From Methylobacterium sp. B4 (lineage in GTDB: Bacteria > Pseudomonadota > Alphaproteobacteria > Rhizobiales > Beijerinckiaceae): 64,000 nt of DNA. Location of the stretch: assembly GCF_003201865.1 (NCBI RefSeq), contig NZ_QJJJ01000001.1:682001-746000 (forward strand), written 5' to 3'. Made by a program: the position numbers and the translations under genes. Position 1 is the stretch's first letter. Each line of letters starts with the position of its first letter. Shown here piece after piece: positions 8,675 to 18,991 of this stretch. Under the pieces are notes generated by a model. That model was given only the letters and a program-made list of their open reading frames with translations, had not been told where the DNA came from and did not search any database.

Positions 8675-10930
8675 ATGTCGTCGATCGGATGCCGCCACCG
8701 CGGCCGTTCCCTCTTGCCCGCCCTCCTCACCCTGCCCCTCGCGCTCGCCGATTCGGCGCGGGCTCAAGGATTACCGCTCGAACCACCGCTGGCCCGTCTC
8801 GACGAGATCGCGGTGCAGGGCGGCACCGCCTCCGGCCTGCCGCCGAACGCCCCCGCCGATGCGGTCGGCGCGGAAACCTCCGCCGCCCTCCGGACACCGA
8901 GCCTGACGCGCGCCTCGCCGGTCGGGCTGAACCTGCGCACGCCCTCGCGCTCGGCGAGCCGCCTCGGCCTCACGCCGCTGGAGACGCCCGCGAGCCTCGA
9001 CATCATCTCCGGCGAGACCGCGCGTCTGCGCGGCCAGACCAGCGTGCTGGAGGCGGTCTCGCAGAACGGCACCGGCATCACGGCCTACGGCTCGCCCGGT
9101 TTCGGGCTCGGCGCCTTCACCAGCCGAGGCTTTGCCGGACAGAACTCGATCCAGACGCTGTTCGACGGCACCCGCCTCTATGTCGGCGCCAACACCTTCA
9201 CCTTCCCGTTCGACACCTGGAACGTCGAGCGCATCGAGGTGCTGCGCGGACCGGCCTCGGTCCTCTACGGGGACGGCGCCATCGGCGGCGTCGTCAACGT
9301 GGTCTCGAAGAAGCCGCTCTTCACGCCGCTCAACGTCGCCCGGGTCGGCTTCGGCGAGGACGGCGTCGCCCGCGCGGCGATCGACACGACCGGCCCCGTC
9401 GGCGAGTCGCTCGCCTATCGCCTCAACGTCAGCGGCAACAGGGCCGGAGGATGGCTCACGCCGGAGGGCGATTTCCGCAATCTCGCGGTCTCGGGTGCGC
9501 TGACGCTGCAGGCGAGGCCGGACCTTGCGGTCACGCTGAGCCACGATCTCGGCTACCAGGAGCCGACCCGGTACTGGGGCACGCCGCTCGTGAACGGGCG
9601 GGTGCCCGACCTGATCCGCTTCAACAACTACAACGTCCGCGATTCGCAGATCGCCTTCACCGACAACTGGACGCAGTTTCGGACGGAGTGGACGCCCACG
9701 GGCGACCTGACCGTGCGCAACACGGCCTACCGACTCCAGAGTCGGCGCCACTGGCGGGATGTCGAGCAGTACCGCTTCAATCCGGCTACCGGCCTCGTCG
9801 ATCGCTCCGACTATCTCGAGATCTACCACCAGCAGGAGCAGATCGGGAACCGCTTCGACGCCACGGTCCGGGGCAGCCTCTTCGGCCTCGCCCATCAATT
9901 CTCGGCCGGCTTCGACGTCAACCACATCAACTTCCGGCACACCAACAACTTCTTCTTCGAGAAATCCGACAGCGTGCCCCTGACGGGCTACGATCCAGGC
10001 CTCTTCCCCGCCGAGGGCCGCGCCACCCCCGCCTACGCCACGCGCACGAGCCAAGCCTCGGTCTTCGCCGAGGACCGGCTGTTCCTGACCGAGCGGCTGT
10101 CGCTACTCACTGGCGTGCGCTTCGATGCCCCGCGCCTCTACCGAGAGGATCTGCGCACCGGCGCCAGCTTCGAACGCTCGTTCCGCGCCCTCGGCTACCG
10201 CTTCGCGCTGCTCTACGAGCCGACGCCGGACACCTCGCTCTACGCCTCCTACGCGACCGCCACGGACCCGGTGAACAGCCTGATCACCCTGTCGCAATCG
10301 CTGGCGGGCTTCGAACTCTCGACGGGCCGTCAGGTCGAGATCGGCGCCAAGGGGCTGGCTTTCGGCGGCGCCGTCGAATGGACGCTGGCGGGCTACCGCA
10401 TCGTCAAGGACAATTTGATCTCCGCGGTGCCGGGACAGCCGACGGTTTCGACCCAGGTCGGCCAGCAATCCTCGCTCGGCGCAGAGGCCGCCCTGTCCTG
10501 GCTTCCCGCCCCCGGCTGGCGCATCGACGCCAACCTCGCCCTGCTGCACGCGCAGTACGACGACTTCTCCCAGAACGTCGGCGGGGTCGCCGTCTCCTAT
10601 GCCGGCAACCAGCCGGTCAACGTGCCCGAGCAGGTGGCCAATCTCTGGGTGAACTGGGCGTTCGCCCGCGACTGGGAGGGGCGCATCGGCCTGCAGCATG
10701 TCGGCGAGGTGTTCAGCGATTTCGGCAACACCGCCCGGCGGCCCGCCTACACCCTGGTCAATCTCGGCCTCGACCATCAGGTGACGGCCGCCTCCCGCCT
10801 GTCGCTGCGCGTCTTCAACCTGTTCGACAAGACCTACGCGATCGACGGCAGCGCCGTGAACGGCGTCGGCACCGCCTGGCTCCTGGGACGCCCGCGCTCG
10901 TTCGAGGTCGCCTACACCGTGGCGTGGTGA
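8675..10930 (+). CDS. TonB-dependent outer-membrane receptor under cobalamin control
   Basis: 751 residues. Residues 1-31 form a signal peptide (core LLPALLTLPLALADSARAQ); LDEIAVQGG soon after is a likely TonB box. The plug domain includes TPLETPASLDIISGE, SRGFAG and VERIEVLRGPASVLYGDGAI, the hallmark plug end; the remainder is a beta-barrel ending RSFEVAYTVAW with the C-terminal aromatic needed for Bam-dependent assembly. By sequence it belongs with ferric-siderophore receptors rather than classical BtuB. The upstream riboswitch, however, implies import of a corrinoid or cobalt compound, driven by TonB-ExbBD. The ATG at 8675 begins the signal peptide; its Shine-Dalgarno is weak (GAGG). Confidence 0.9.
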   Translation: MSSIGCRHRGRSLLPALLTLPLALADSARAQGLPLEPPLARLDEIAVQGGTASGLPPNAPADAVGAETSAALRTPSLTRASPVGLNLRTPSRSASRLGLTPLETPASLDIISGETARLRGQTSVLEAVSQNGTGITAYGSPGFGLGAFTSRGFAGQNSIQTLFDGTRLYVGANTFTFPFDTWNVERIEVLRGPASVLYGDGAIGGVVNVVSKKPLFTPLNVARVGFGEDGVARAAIDTTGPVGESLAYRLNVSGNRAGGWLTPEGDFRNLAVSGALTLQARPDLAVTLSHDLGYQEPTRYWGTPLVNGRVPDLIRFNNYNVRDSQIAFTDNWTQFRTEWTPTGDLTVRNTAYRLQSRRHWRDVEQYRFNPATGLVDRSDYLEIYHQQEQIGNRFDATVRGSLFGLAHQFSAGFDVNHINFRHTNNFFFEKSDSVPLTGYDPGLFPAEGRATPAYATRTSQASVFAEDRLFLTERLSLLTGVRFDAPRLYREDLRTGASFERSFRALGYRFALLYEPTPDTSLYASYATATDPVNSLITLSQSLAGFELSTGRQVEIGAKGLAFGGAVEWTLAGYRIVKDNLISAVPGQPTVSTQVGQQSSLGAEAALSWLPAPGWRIDANLALLHAQYDDFSQNVGGVAVSYAGNQPVNVPEQVANLWVNWAFARDWEGRIGLQHVGEVFSDFGNTARRPAYTLVNLGLDHQVTAASRLSLRVFNLFDKTYAIDGSAVNGVGTAWLLGRPRSFEVAYTVAW

Positions 10931-11136
10931 TCCTCCGCCGCCGATCGACGCCGTTTCGGTATCGATCGGCAGCCGGACCCGGCGCAGCCGGTGAATGGGC
11001 CGGCGAATGGGCCGGCTCGTCGCTGTGACGCAGAGCGGGCGGGAAACAACGGGCCCATTGCGGCATTTGCTCGGATGAAGATCGACGGTCACGGCACGCA
11101 GCCGATCCGCCGCTCCCTCGATTCGAGACCGATCCC

Positions 11137-11439
11137 ATGAGCCGTCCCCTGAGCCGAACCCTCGTCACCCTCATCGCCCTGGGCTGCCTCGGCTCAGGCG
11201 CGGCCAGCGCCCAAGGCCGGCCTCCGGGCCTGCCCAGCGGACCGTTTCCGCCGGGAACGATCATCCAGCAGCAGAACAACATCACCGGCGGCGGCGTCGA
11301 TTACCTGATCGCGCCCGGTCCCACCGGTGCCGACACCATCAGCAGCAATTCGGCCGCCGCCGGAAACGCCAACCAGCCCGAGCGCGCCATCCCTCAGGGA
11401 AGCGGCGGTGGCGGCGGCGGTGGCGGCAGCTCCCGATAG
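11137..11439 (+). CDS. Small secreted Gly-rich protein
   Basis: 100 residues. A signal peptide (TLVTLIALGCLGSGAASAQG) is followed by a Pro/Gly/Asn-rich mature protein with TIIQQQNNITGGG and an octaglycine run before the terminal SSR. It looks disordered. I do not recognise the family. It lies 206 bp after the TonB receptor and has its own start region; no weight can be placed on a functional link. Confidence 0.55.
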   Translation: MSRPLSRTLVTLIALGCLGSGAASAQGRPPGLPSGPFPPGTIIQQQNNITGGGVDYLIAPGPTGADTISSNSAAAGNANQPERAIPQGSGGGGGGGGSSR

Positions 11440-11445
11440 GGGCTC

Positions 11446-11487
11446 GAGCGGGCTTGGCCGGCCTGCAACGCGCCGGCCGGCCCGCTC
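11446..11487 (+). terminator. Long GC-rich stem-loop after the secreted protein gene
   Basis: GAGCGGGC pairs with GCCCGCTC and, inside, GGCCGGC pairs with GCCGGCC, leaving a 9-nt loop. It begins 7 bp after the stop at 11439. There is no U-tract, so it may stabilise the 3' end or act with Rho. Confidence 0.5.
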
Positions 11488-11614
11488 GCGGCGATCGTTC
11501 TGAGAAACAACTTAAGATCTCAGGCGTCCGCAACGAGAGGGCGCGGACCGTGTTACGCTCTGCGGTACGATCAGCATCGGCCTTCGGCAGCAAGGCACGG
11601 TCACGGAGCGCGGG

Positions 11615-11929
11615 ATGGAACGGGCGGCGGCACTCTGCATCCTGATGGCGCTCACACTGCCGGGTCCGGCGCAGGCGGCGGCCCGGCTGAAGATGGACGA
11701 CAAAGCCTCGGTCTGGCCGCGGGCGGGGGCGAGCGAGAAGTTCGATTTCACGAACCGGGTCGGCAAATCGATGAGCACGCTCGCGCCCGGCCTCGACAGC
11801 GGCTACTTCATGCGCTGCTTGGAGGAGATCGCCAATATCGGCGACACCAAGAACCTCACGCTCAGCGACATGGTCCGAACCTGCGTCTCGCTCCACGCCG
11901 GGCGCACCGGGGGCGAGGGCAGCGAGTAG
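11615..11929 (+). CDS. Small exported protein
   Basis: 104 residues: signal peptide (AAALCILMALTLPGPAQA), then a soluble domain with KFDFTNRVGKSMSTLAPGLD and FMRCLEEIANIGDTKNLTLS; two cysteines in the mature part (MRCLEE, RTCVSL) could pair. The ATG has GGAGCG upstream. The ordered sequence looks conserved rather than random, but no function can be assigned. Confidence 0.6.
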   Translation: MERAAALCILMALTLPGPAQAAARLKMDDKASVWPRAGASEKFDFTNRVGKSMSTLAPGLDSGYFMRCLEEIANIGDTKNLTLSDMVRTCVSLHAGRTGGEGSE

Positions 11930-12014
11930 CGGTCCAACTTCTTCCTACGAGAACAGCACTTTCGCCAGGGTACGGTTCAGCTCTCCCGAGGGTGCGAACC
12001 TGATAAGATATCGC

Positions 12015-12167
12015 CTAACGAAAGTCCTTCGGGAAAGAGGCCGCAAACCAACTCCCGACCTGCCAGCAGCCGTACATCAGGAGGCAGATAATCAGGCCGC
12101 CGACCGCGAGCCTGAGCCAGAAGCCATCGTCCCCTCGATTGGGTTGCTCCGGCCGCCCCATGCCCAT
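12015..12167 (-). CDS. Mini membrane protein (50 aa)
   Basis: Starts MGMGRPEQPNRGDD, followed by one long membrane helix (LAVGGLIICLLMYGCWQVGS) and a short tail FPKDFR. AGGGA precedes the ATG at 12167 by six bases. Function unknown; proteins of this size and topology often accompany larger membrane complexes. Confidence 0.55.
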   Translation of the reverse strand: MGMGRPEQPNRGDDGFWLRLAVGGLIICLLMYGCWQVGSWFAASFPKDFR

Positions 12168-12433
12168 CACCGTCCCTGAAGTGAGTGTCGCTCGACGATA
12201 CGCACCGGCCCCCGCCCGCCGCGGGCATCGACCATCCACCCCGTCTCGGAAAGTCCCCGCCCAAGCTCACGTCGTCGGCAGCGACCGCAAACCAGGCCCG
12301 TGCCTGACGGATGCTGAGGGGACGTGGCGGTCGTGCGGCGGGCAGATCCGCACTGAGAATGCCGCCCGGATTCTGGAACCGGGACGGTACGGGGGATGCT
12401 CGTTCCGCATGGTTTATTTGAGCATTGGCGAAC

Positions 12434-12456
12434 GTTTCAGAGCGATGCTCTAAAAC
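12434..12456 (-). terminator. Stem-loop overlapping the end of the Cys-rich gene
   Basis: GTTTTAGAGC and GCTCTGAAAC (reverse strand) form a 10-bp stem with an ATC loop; the stop codon lies inside the stem. There is no U-tract after it. Confidence 0.35.
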
Positions 12457-12587
12457 GACGGCTTATTGCCAAGGCATTTGCAGCGCTTCGATTTCAGAAT
12501 CCGGCAGCGACCGCTGCAGCACTCTCGCGCGCTTCGTCCAGTCCACCCATTGCCACGGCATTCAATATTCATATCGCGCGTCGTCAT
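12450..12587 (-). CDS. Cysteine-rich knottin-like mini-protein
   Basis: 45 residues, strongly basic, with six cysteines at positions 10, 23, 24, 28, 36 and 38. The core reads ECRGNGWTG, RECCSGRC and KRCKCLGN, giving a C-x12-CC-x3-C-x7-C-x-C pattern like small disulphide-knotted toxins and defensins of eukaryotes. The ATG at 12587 has AGGAC six bases upstream; an internal Met at residue 6 is an alternative. There is no signal peptide, so disulphides would need export or post-lysis oxidation; otherwise the cysteines could bind zinc. It lies alone in AT-richer DNA than its neighbours, which suggests acquisition. Confidence 0.5.
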   Translation of the reverse strand: MTTRDMNIECRGNGWTGRSARECCSGRCRILKSKRCKCLGNKPSF

Positions 12588-12922
12588 GATTTGTCCTGGC
12601 CTGCTCATCGCCGCCGACGCGGTATAGATACTTATTCCCAATATGAGCGCCGGAACAGCGGCTTAAATTGCAACGCTTCGCATGGCGTATCCTCCATTAT
12701 CATTGATCGATGGGTCGTCGACCGCCTGACGCGGTGAGCGAACGCTACCACACAATGTTTTCTACTATAATATACAACTTCAACTTGGATCAAAGATCCG
12801 TTCTCGCAGTGGCGGATGTTTGAGGCGGCCTGAACGCCGGTCGAAGGATGAAGGCCGATGCCCCTGGGACCAGCAAACCGGCTCGCGCCCAGCGCAGGCT
12901 TCCGAGCATCCTGAGGAGGATC
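12588..12922. other. Gene-poor, AT-richer spacer
   Basis: 335 bp between the Cys-rich gene and clcA. It has local A/T runs (e.g. TTTTCTACTATAATATACAA near 12758) that could include a reverse-strand promoter for the Cys-rich gene. No coding frame with acceptable codon use was found. Confidence 0.5.
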
Positions 12923-14290
12923 TCAATTCGCCGCACGATTCGGATCGGCAGCCAGACCGATATCCGAGCCCTCGGCTGGCCCCCTGCCCGCCTGGGCGAG
13001 GGTGCGCTCCAGCATCTGTCCATAAATCGGGCGGCCGCCGAGCCACTGGGCTACGAGGCTGGCCGTGAGGCAGGCTGTCAACATGGGCAGGACGAGCGCG
13101 TAGGCGCTCGTGAGTTCAAGCACCAAGACCACCCCCACGGCCGGGGCGTGGACGGTTGCGCTGAAGAGCGCGGCCATCGCCACGATCCCGAAGGAGACCG
13201 GCGTTACCCCGAGGCCGGACAGGGCTTCGGGGAACGCCATGTGCGCGAGCAGGCCGAAGGCCAAACCGATGCAGGTTGCGAGCGACAGAATCGGCGCAAA
13301 AATCCCACCCGGCGTCCCGACGGAATAACTGACAACCGAGCTGAAAAAACGGGCGGCTGCCAGGATCAACAGCACGCTCGCACTCGGGGTCAGGACGGCG
13401 ATCTGTGAAATGACCTGCTCCCCGCCCGTCACGGTGCGCGGCGCCAGGATCAGCAGGGCGCCCACGAGCAGTCCGACCAGGGCAGGCCAGGCATAGGGCG
13501 CGCGCTTCTGCCAAGCGGCGGCAAGGTCCAGCATTGCCAGGATGCATCTGTTGAAGAGCACCCCTACCGCACCCAGGATGATGCCCAGCACGGCGAAGGC
13601 CGGCAACGAAGCCAGCGCCGCCGCACCGGCGGAGAGCGGCAAGTCCGGCCGCGCACCTGAGATGATCTGGGTCACCGCCGTTCCGGTGATCGCCGCAGCG
13701 AACACCCCCATGTAGTTTCGGAACGTGTACGGGAACTGCTTGCGCGTTTCCTCGATGACGAAGAGCACGGCCGACATTGGAGCATTGAAGGCACAGGCGA
13801 GACCTGCCCCCGCGCCGGCCGCCAGCAAGGCCTGCCGATCGGTGTGCCTGACCCGGAACATCTCGGAGGCGGCAAGCGCCGCCGAGCCGCCCATGTGAAT
13901 GGTCGGCCCCTCGCGGCCGAGAACCAGGCCTGAGCCGATTGCCGCGATGCCGGCGATGAACTTCACCGGCAACACGCGCTCCCAGCGCACATGTCGGATG
14001 CCGGCGATGGCCCCCTCGATCTCCGGGACCCCGCTCCCGCTGGCTTCAGGGGCGAAGCGCCGGGTGATGAACACGGCAAAGACCGTGGCCGCCATGGTGA
14101 TGGCGGCGCTCGCCGCGAGCAACCGCCAACCCGCGATGTGGCCGGCGAGCCATGTCGGCCAATCGATGATCGTGTCGATGGCGAGGTGAAAGAGGCCGCC
14201 GAACACGCCCGTGAGGGCACCGACGATCAGGGCCACGGCGACGAAGTGTGCCTGTTGCAGGGGCGTCGCGGGTCGATCTGCCGGCTCCAT
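12923..14290 (-). CDS. ClC-family chloride/proton antiporter
   Basis: 455 residues with about ten hydrophobic helices. The three anion-site motifs are intact: GSGVPEIEG (85-93), GREGPTIHMG (125-134, gating Glu127) and TPGGIFAPIL. Glu181 in VIEETRKQF corresponds to the internal proton glutamate of E. coli ClC-ec1, so this is predicted to be a Cl-/H+ exchanger rather than a channel. There is no CBS domain, as in ClcA. The ATG at 14290 follows AAGGGGCGAGG. It is the last gene of a same-strand series after the RND pump, 127 bp apart, so it may be in that transcript or have its own promoter. Confidence 0.9.
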   Translation of the reverse strand: MEPADRPATPLQQAHFVAVALIVGALTGVFGGLFHLAIDTIIDWPTWLAGHIAGWRLLAASAAITMAATVFAVFITRRFAPEASGSGVPEIEGAIAGIRHVRWERVLPVKFIAGIAAIGSGLVLGREGPTIHMGGSAALAASEMFRVRHTDRQALLAAGAGAGLACAFNAPMSAVLFVIEETRKQFPYTFRNYMGVFAAAITGTAVTQIISGARPDLPLSAGAAALASLPAFAVLGIILGAVGVLFNRCILAMLDLAAAWQKRAPYAWPALVGLLVGALLILAPRTVTGGEQVISQIAVLTPSASVLLILAAARFFSSVVSYSVGTPGGIFAPILSLATCIGLAFGLLAHMAFPEALSGLGVTPVSFGIVAMAALFSATVHAPAVGVVLVLELTSAYALVLPMLTACLTASLVAQWLGGRPIYGQMLERTLAQAGRGPAEGSDIGLAADPNRAAN

Positions 14291-14417
14291 CCTCGCCCCT
14301 TCCTCTCGCTGATCGCCGGTAAACCCGGGCGTTACGCGGTCCGTCCCCGGAACGGATGTCTCGGTGACACTCGCCGGAGCCCCACCCAAGCGGATACGCA
14401 GGTGCCCGGACCAGCGC

Positions 14418-17400
14418 TCAGGCGGGCTGACCCTGCCTCGCCTTCCCCGGTCTCACGCGCTCCCGCAAGGTCTGGACCGTGACGTAGAGCATCGGCACGA
14501 TGAAGATGCCGATCGAACTTGCCGCGATCATTCCCCCGAAGACCGCTGTACCGACGTCGCGCCGGCTGATCTGGGCCGCGCCGGTCGCGATCACGAGAGG
14601 GACAAGGCCGAGGATGAAGGCGATGGAGGTCATCATCACGGCGCGGAACCGCTGCTCGGCGCCGCGGATCGCGGCCTCCCGGATCGGCACGCCCGCCTCC
14701 CGCTGATCCTTCGCGAACTCGACGATGAGGATACCGTTCTTGGCCGCAAGGGCGATCAGCACCACGAGCCCGATTTCGCTGTAGAGATCGAGCGAAAGGC
14801 CGGCGAGCTTGACGGCAAGGTAGGAGCCGAAGGCGCCGACCACGACGGACAGCAGGACCGGAATGGGAATCGTCCAGCTCTCGTAGAGGGCGATCAGGAA
14901 CAGATAGGCGAACAGGAAGGCGAGGCCGAGGACGATCCAGGTTTGCCCGGACGCCTGTTGCTCCTGATAGGCGGTCCCGGTCCACTCGTAGCTGTAGCCT
15001 TCCGGCAGGGTCCGGTCCGAGATCTGCGCCATCGCGGCCATCGCGGCACCGGAGGAGATGCCGGGCGCCGGGCTGCCGTTCACGCTCACGGCCCGGAAGT
15101 TGTTGTAGCGGGTGAGCACCTGCGGTCCGAGCACGATGCGCACGCTCGCGACCGAACGTAGGGGTACCATCTGGCCCGAGGCGCCGCGGACATAGATGTT
15201 CCAGAGGTCGCGGATATCGCCCCGGCTCTCCGCCTCGCCCTCCACATTCACCTGCCAGGTGCGGCCGTAGAGGTTGAAATTGTTGACGTAGACCCCGCCG
15301 AGCGTCGCCTGGAGCGAACTGAAGACGTCGCTCATCGCCAGCCCGAGCACCTGTGCCTTCGTGCGGTCGATGTCGAGGAAGATGGACGGGTTCGACGCCG
15401 TGAAGGTGGAGAAGACGCGGGCAAGCTGCGGATCTTGGTTCGCCGCCGCGGCGAGCCCACGCACGACCGCATCGATCGCAGCCGGGTCCTGGCCCTCTCG
15501 CGCTTCGAGCACGTATTCGAAGCCGCCGCTCGTCGAGAGCCCGACGATGGGAGGAAGGTTGAAGGGCCGCACCGTCGCCTGCGCGATCGTCGCGGCCGCC
15601 GCGTCAGCGCGCCCGATCAGGGCCTGGGCCGATTCCGCCGCGCTCCGGCGGTCGGCGAAGGGTTTGAGCTGCGCCACCAGGAACGCGGAATTCGGCTCGG
15701 CCGCTCCGTCCAGAAGCGAGAAGCCGACGATCGCGAGCACCTGATTGACGCCGGGCATGTCCTTCAGGAGCCGCTCGACCTCCGCCGCGACCGCACTCGT
15801 GCGGGCCACCGACGCGCCGTCGGGCAGTTGGACCGAGACGAAGAAGGCGCCCTGATCCTCCTCCGGGAGGAAGCCGGACGGCGTGATCCGCGCGAGGCCG
15901 AAGATGCCACCCGCGAACAGAAGAACCAGCACGAGCGAGAGAGCGGACACGCGGACGAGGCGGCGGACGCCCGCTGCATAGCGGTCCCGCACCCAGTCGA
16001 TTCCGCCGAGCACCCGGCCCATGATGCCCCGCCGCGCGCGCGTCGGACGCAGGAACACCCCGCAGAGCGCGGGGGAAAGGGTCAGCGCGTTGATCGCCGA
16101 GATCAGCATCGCGGCGCTGATCGTGACGGCAAATTGGCGAAACAGCGTTCCCGACACGCCCGGGATGAAGGCGATCGGAACAAAGACGGACAGGAGGACG
16201 AGCGTGATGGCGATGATGGGAGCCGTGATCTGCGTCATGGCGAGCTTGGTCGCCTCGGCCGGCGACAGTTCCGGATGCTCCTCCATCACCCGCTCGACAT
16301 TCTCGACGACCACGATGGCGTCGTCGACCACGATGCCGATGGCGAGCACCATCGCCAGGAGCGACACGGTGTTGGCCGAGTATCCGAGCACGTAGAGCAC
16401 CGCGAAGGTGCCGATGAGGCTCACCGGCACGGCGATGGCGGGGATCACCGTCGCCCGCAGATTCCCGAGGAACAGGAACACGACGAGGACGACGAGGACG
16501 AAGGCCTCGGCCAGCGTCCGCAGCACCTCGAAGATGGTATCCTTCACGAAGGTCGTCGAATCGTGCACGACGGTGTATCGCAGTCCGGCTGGGAAGCGCG
16601 CCGAAAGCTTTTCCAGGGTCGCCTTCACGGCGGTCGCGGTCCGCACCGCGTTGGCGCCGGGCACGAGATAGATGGCGACGGGGACGCCGGGTCGGCCGTC
16701 GAGCCGGGATTCGCTGTCGAAGCTCTGCGCGCTGAGTTCCACCCTGGCAACATCGCGGATGCGCACCACGGAGCCGTCGGAATTCGTCCGCAAGACGATC
16801 GCGCCGAATTGTGCAGGCGTCGACAATCGACCCTGCGTCTGCACGTTCATCTGAATCTGCTGCTCGCTCGTGATCGGCGGCGCGCCGATGCGGCCGACCG
16901 GCGCCTGAACGCTTTGCGCCCGGATGGCATCCACCACGTCCGAGGGCGCGAGGTTCAGGCTCGTCAGGCGATCCGTGTCGAACCAGATGCGCATCGAGTA
17001 GTTCATCCGCGCGAACAGATTGGCCTGACCCACGCCGGCCGTGCGCGAAATCTCGTCGAGCACGTTGATGATGGCGTAGTTCGTGATGAAGAGCGGGTCC
17101 TGCGCGCCCGTCTCGCTGTAGAGGACGGCGAACAGCAGGATCGCGGAAGACTTCTTCTGCACCTTGAGCCCCTGCTGCTGCACCTCGGACGGGAGCTGCG
17201 ACAAGGCCGACTGGACGCGATTGTTGACGCTGACCGTGTTGATATCCGGATCGGAGCCGAGGTCGAAACTCACCGCCAGGCTGTAGCTGCCGTCATTGGC
17301 ACTCGTGGACTTCATGTAGATTATGCGGTCGACGCCGATGACCTGGGCCTCGAGCGGCTGGGCGACGCTCGCCTCGACGACCTCGGCGGAGGCCCCCGGA

Positions 17401-17549
17401 TACATCCCCGACACGCTCACCTGCGGCGGCACGATGTCCGGAAACTGCGCGACCGGGATCCGGAGCAGCGCCAGCCCCCCCGCGATCGTGATGATCAGCG
17501 CGATGACGATCGCGAGCCGGGGGCGGTCCACGAAGATGGATGAGATCAT
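14418..17549 (-). CDS. RND multidrug efflux transporter, HAE1 (AcrB/MexB) family
   Basis: 1043 residues, the AcrB size, with twelve membrane segments and two large periplasmic loops. The N-terminus [18 protein letters not shown] and the TM4 signature [20 protein letters not shown], containing the paired proton-relay aspartates, are diagnostic; [20 protein letters not shown] opens the second porter half. It is a proton-driven trimer exporting hydrophobic drugs or solvents. The adaptor is encoded 119 bp upstream on the same strand. No TolC-like outer-membrane channel is in the locus, so it must borrow one. The C-terminus ends [13 protein letters not shown]. Confidence 0.93.
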   Translation of the reverse strand: MISSIFVDRPRLAIVIALIITIAGGLALLRIPVAQFPDIVPPQVSVSGMYPGASAEVVEASVAQPLEAQVIGVDRIIYMKSTSANDGSYSLAVSFDLGSDPDINTVSVNNRVQSALSQLPSEVQQQGLKVQKKSSAILLFAVLYSETGAQDPLFITNYAIINVLDEISRTAGVGQANLFARMNYSMRIWFDTDRLTSLNLAPSDVVDAIRAQSVQAPVGRIGAPPITSEQQIQMNVQTQGRLSTPAQFGAIVLRTNSDGSVVRIRDVARVELSAQSFDSESRLDGRPGVPVAIYLVPGANAVRTATAVKATLEKLSARFPAGLRYTVVHDSTTFVKDTIFEVLRTLAEAFVLVVLVVFLFLGNLRATVIPAIAVPVSLIGTFAVLYVLGYSANTVSLLAMVLAIGIVVDDAIVVVENVERVMEEHPELSPAEATKLAMTQITAPIIAITLVLLSVFVPIAFIPGVSGTLFRQFAVTISAAMLISAINALTLSPALCGVFLRPTRARRGIMGRVLGGIDWVRDRYAAGVRRLVRVSALSLVLVLLFAGGIFGLARITPSGFLPEEDQGAFFVSVQLPDGASVARTSAVAAEVERLLKDMPGVNQVLAIVGFSLLDGAAEPNSAFLVAQLKPFADRRSAAESAQALIGRADAAAATIAQATVRPFNLPPIVGLSTSGGFEYVLEAREGQDPAAIDAVVRGLAAAANQDPQLARVFSTFTASNPSIFLDIDRTKAQVLGLAMSDVFSSLQATLGGVYVNNFNLYGRTWQVNVEGEAESRGDIRDLWNIYVRGASGQMVPLRSVASVRIVLGPQVLTRYNNFRAVSVNGSPAPGISSGAAMAAMAQISDRTLPEGYSYEWTGTAYQEQQASGQTWIVLGLAFLFAYLFLIALYESWTIPIPVLLSVVVGAFGSYLAVKLAGLSLDLYSEIGLVVLIALAAKNGILIVEFAKDQREAGVPIREAAIRGAEQRFRAVMMTSIAFILGLVPLVIATGAAQISRRDVGTAVFGGMIAASSIGIFIVPMLYVTVQTLRERVRPGKARQGQPA

Positions 17550-17668
17550 GACGCGCCTCGGGCTCGGTCGCCTGGGACAAACGAAGTTCGATCCGGGACG
17601 AGGGGCCGCGGAGCGAGAGACGGGACGGGACGAAAGGGAAGGAAAGGAGGGCGGCGTCCCATCCTGCG

Positions 17669-18991
17669 CTAGCGTCGGCGGCTCGGGCTGCCGCTCGCGT
17701 CCGGGCCGGCGCCGCTGGCGGCTCCGGTTGGAGCGTGTCCAGCCGGCGGCGAAACGGACGCAGCCGGGGCTGTGCGGCCGGCTGGCCCCGCGCCGTCCTC
17801 GTTCACGGCCGAATTCCGCATCATCCTCTGCAGAAGGGCGTCGGCGGGTTTGGGCAGGACCGTCTCGCCGGCGCGGACCCGCTGCAAGCCTTCGGCGATG
17901 AACTGCTCTCCGACCTTGAGGCCGCTCGTGACAGCCGCGAGCGTCGTGCTCGATTGGCCGAGCTCAATCCGACGCTCCTCGGCCCGATTCCCCGGCCCGA
18001 TCACGTAGACGTAGCTGCCCCGCTGATCGGCCAGGACGGCGGCACGGGGAATCGCGACCACCTCGACCGGCTCGACGCCTTCGAGGAACACGGTCACGAA
18101 CTCGCCATCGGTGAGTTCGCGGAGGGTGGTGGCGGTGCGGCTGTGAGCGAAAATCGGAGGGTTCGGCAGCACGCCGCGAAGCAGGATCGTGTCCGTATTC
18201 GTCGCGATGGTGTTGTTGACGAAATCGAGCGTCCCGGTGTGATCGTAGAAGCGGCCGTCCGGGAGTTGCACCCGGATCAGGACAGCGCCGAAGCCGCCCG
18301 CCGGCCCATAGCGCGCTTTCAGATTGATCGATTCACGGACCGGCACCGGAAACGTCACGAACATCGGGTCCTGGCTGATGATCGTCGTCAGCACGCCGGA
18401 GCTCGGCCCGGCCACGTTGCCGATCGTCAGGGACGTGCGCCCGATCTGACCCGCAATCGGCGCGCGGATCTCCGTGTAGCCGAGATTGATCTGCGCCGTG
18501 TCGAGCTGGGCTTGTGCGGCTAGGAGCTGCGCTTCCAAGGCACGCTCGTTCGCAAGCGCCGCGTCGTAGGTCGATTGCTGCCCGGCCGGGCCGCCGAGCA
18601 GGATTCGGGCACGCTGCGTCGTGAGACGCGCGTTTCCCAATTGCGCCTCAACCTGCGCAATCTGCGCCTTCTGAGCGGCCACGGCCGCCTGGAACGGGCC
18701 CTGCTCGAGACGATAGAGGAGCGTTCCCTCCTCGACATCCGTGCCTTCGACGAAGAGCCGCTTCTCGATGAACGCCGTCACCCGGGCGACGATGTCGACA
18801 CGCTGCTTCGCCTCGATGCGGCCGATGAACTGCTCCGTCTGGGTGATCGGCTGCTTGCGCGCGGCGATGACGCCGACGACAGGGGGGCCCGTCGGCTCGG
18901 CCTGCGCGAACGCCGCCGGGATCGCGGGCAGGCACGATGCGTAGAGCGTTGCAGCGGCCACCCAGGCTCGTGACTTGACTGTGCCGGACAT
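17669..18991 (-). CDS. RND efflux periplasmic adaptor (MFP/HlyD type)
   Basis: 440 residues. A signal peptide is followed by the first barrel-sandwich half ([20 protein letters not shown]), an alpha-hairpin (~residues 90-165, with [19 protein letters not shown]), the returning lipoyl half ([19 protein letters not shown]), beta-barrel and membrane-proximal domains, and a Pro/Ala/Gly-rich tail of ~50 residues. It bridges the inner-membrane pump to an outer-membrane channel. There is no lipobox cysteine, so it is probably not lipid-anchored. ATGs at 18997 and 18991 both fit; 18991 is better spaced from AGGTGG. Confidence 0.9.
   Translation of the reverse strand: MSGTVKSRAWVAAATLYASCLPAIPAAFAQAEPTGPPVVGVIAARKQPITQTEQFIGRIEAKQRVDIVARVTAFIEKRLFVEGTDVEEGTLLYRLEQGPFQAAVAAQKAQIAQVEAQLGNARLTTQRARILLGGPAGQQSTYDAALANERALEAQLLAAQAQLDTAQINLGYTEIRAPIAGQIGRTSLTIGNVAGPSSGVLTTIISQDPMFVTFPVPVRESINLKARYGPAGGFGAVLIRVQLPDGRFYDHTGTLDFVNNTIATNTDTILLRGVLPNPPIFAHSRTATTLRELTDGEFVTVFLEGVEPVEVVAIPRAAVLADQRGSYVYVIGPGNRAEERRIELGQSSTTLAAVTSGLKVGEQFIAEGLQRVRAGETVLPKPADALLQRMMRNSAVNEDGAGPAGRTAPAASVSPPAGHAPTGAASGAGPDASGSPSRRR

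Noticed and set aside
8771..10054. A 427-codon reverse-strand frame inside the TonB receptor gene
   Set aside because: Shadow of a gene with a signal peptide, plug, barrel and riboswitch on the other strand.
12396..12737. A 113-codon forward ORF near 12.5 kb
   Set aside because: No membrane, motif or codon signal; the reverse strand of the same DNA holds the better supported Cys-rich gene.
15435..17543. A 702-codon forward frame inside the RND pump gene
   Set aside because: Antisense shadow; extremely rich in Arg, His, Asp and Glu, with no domain features.
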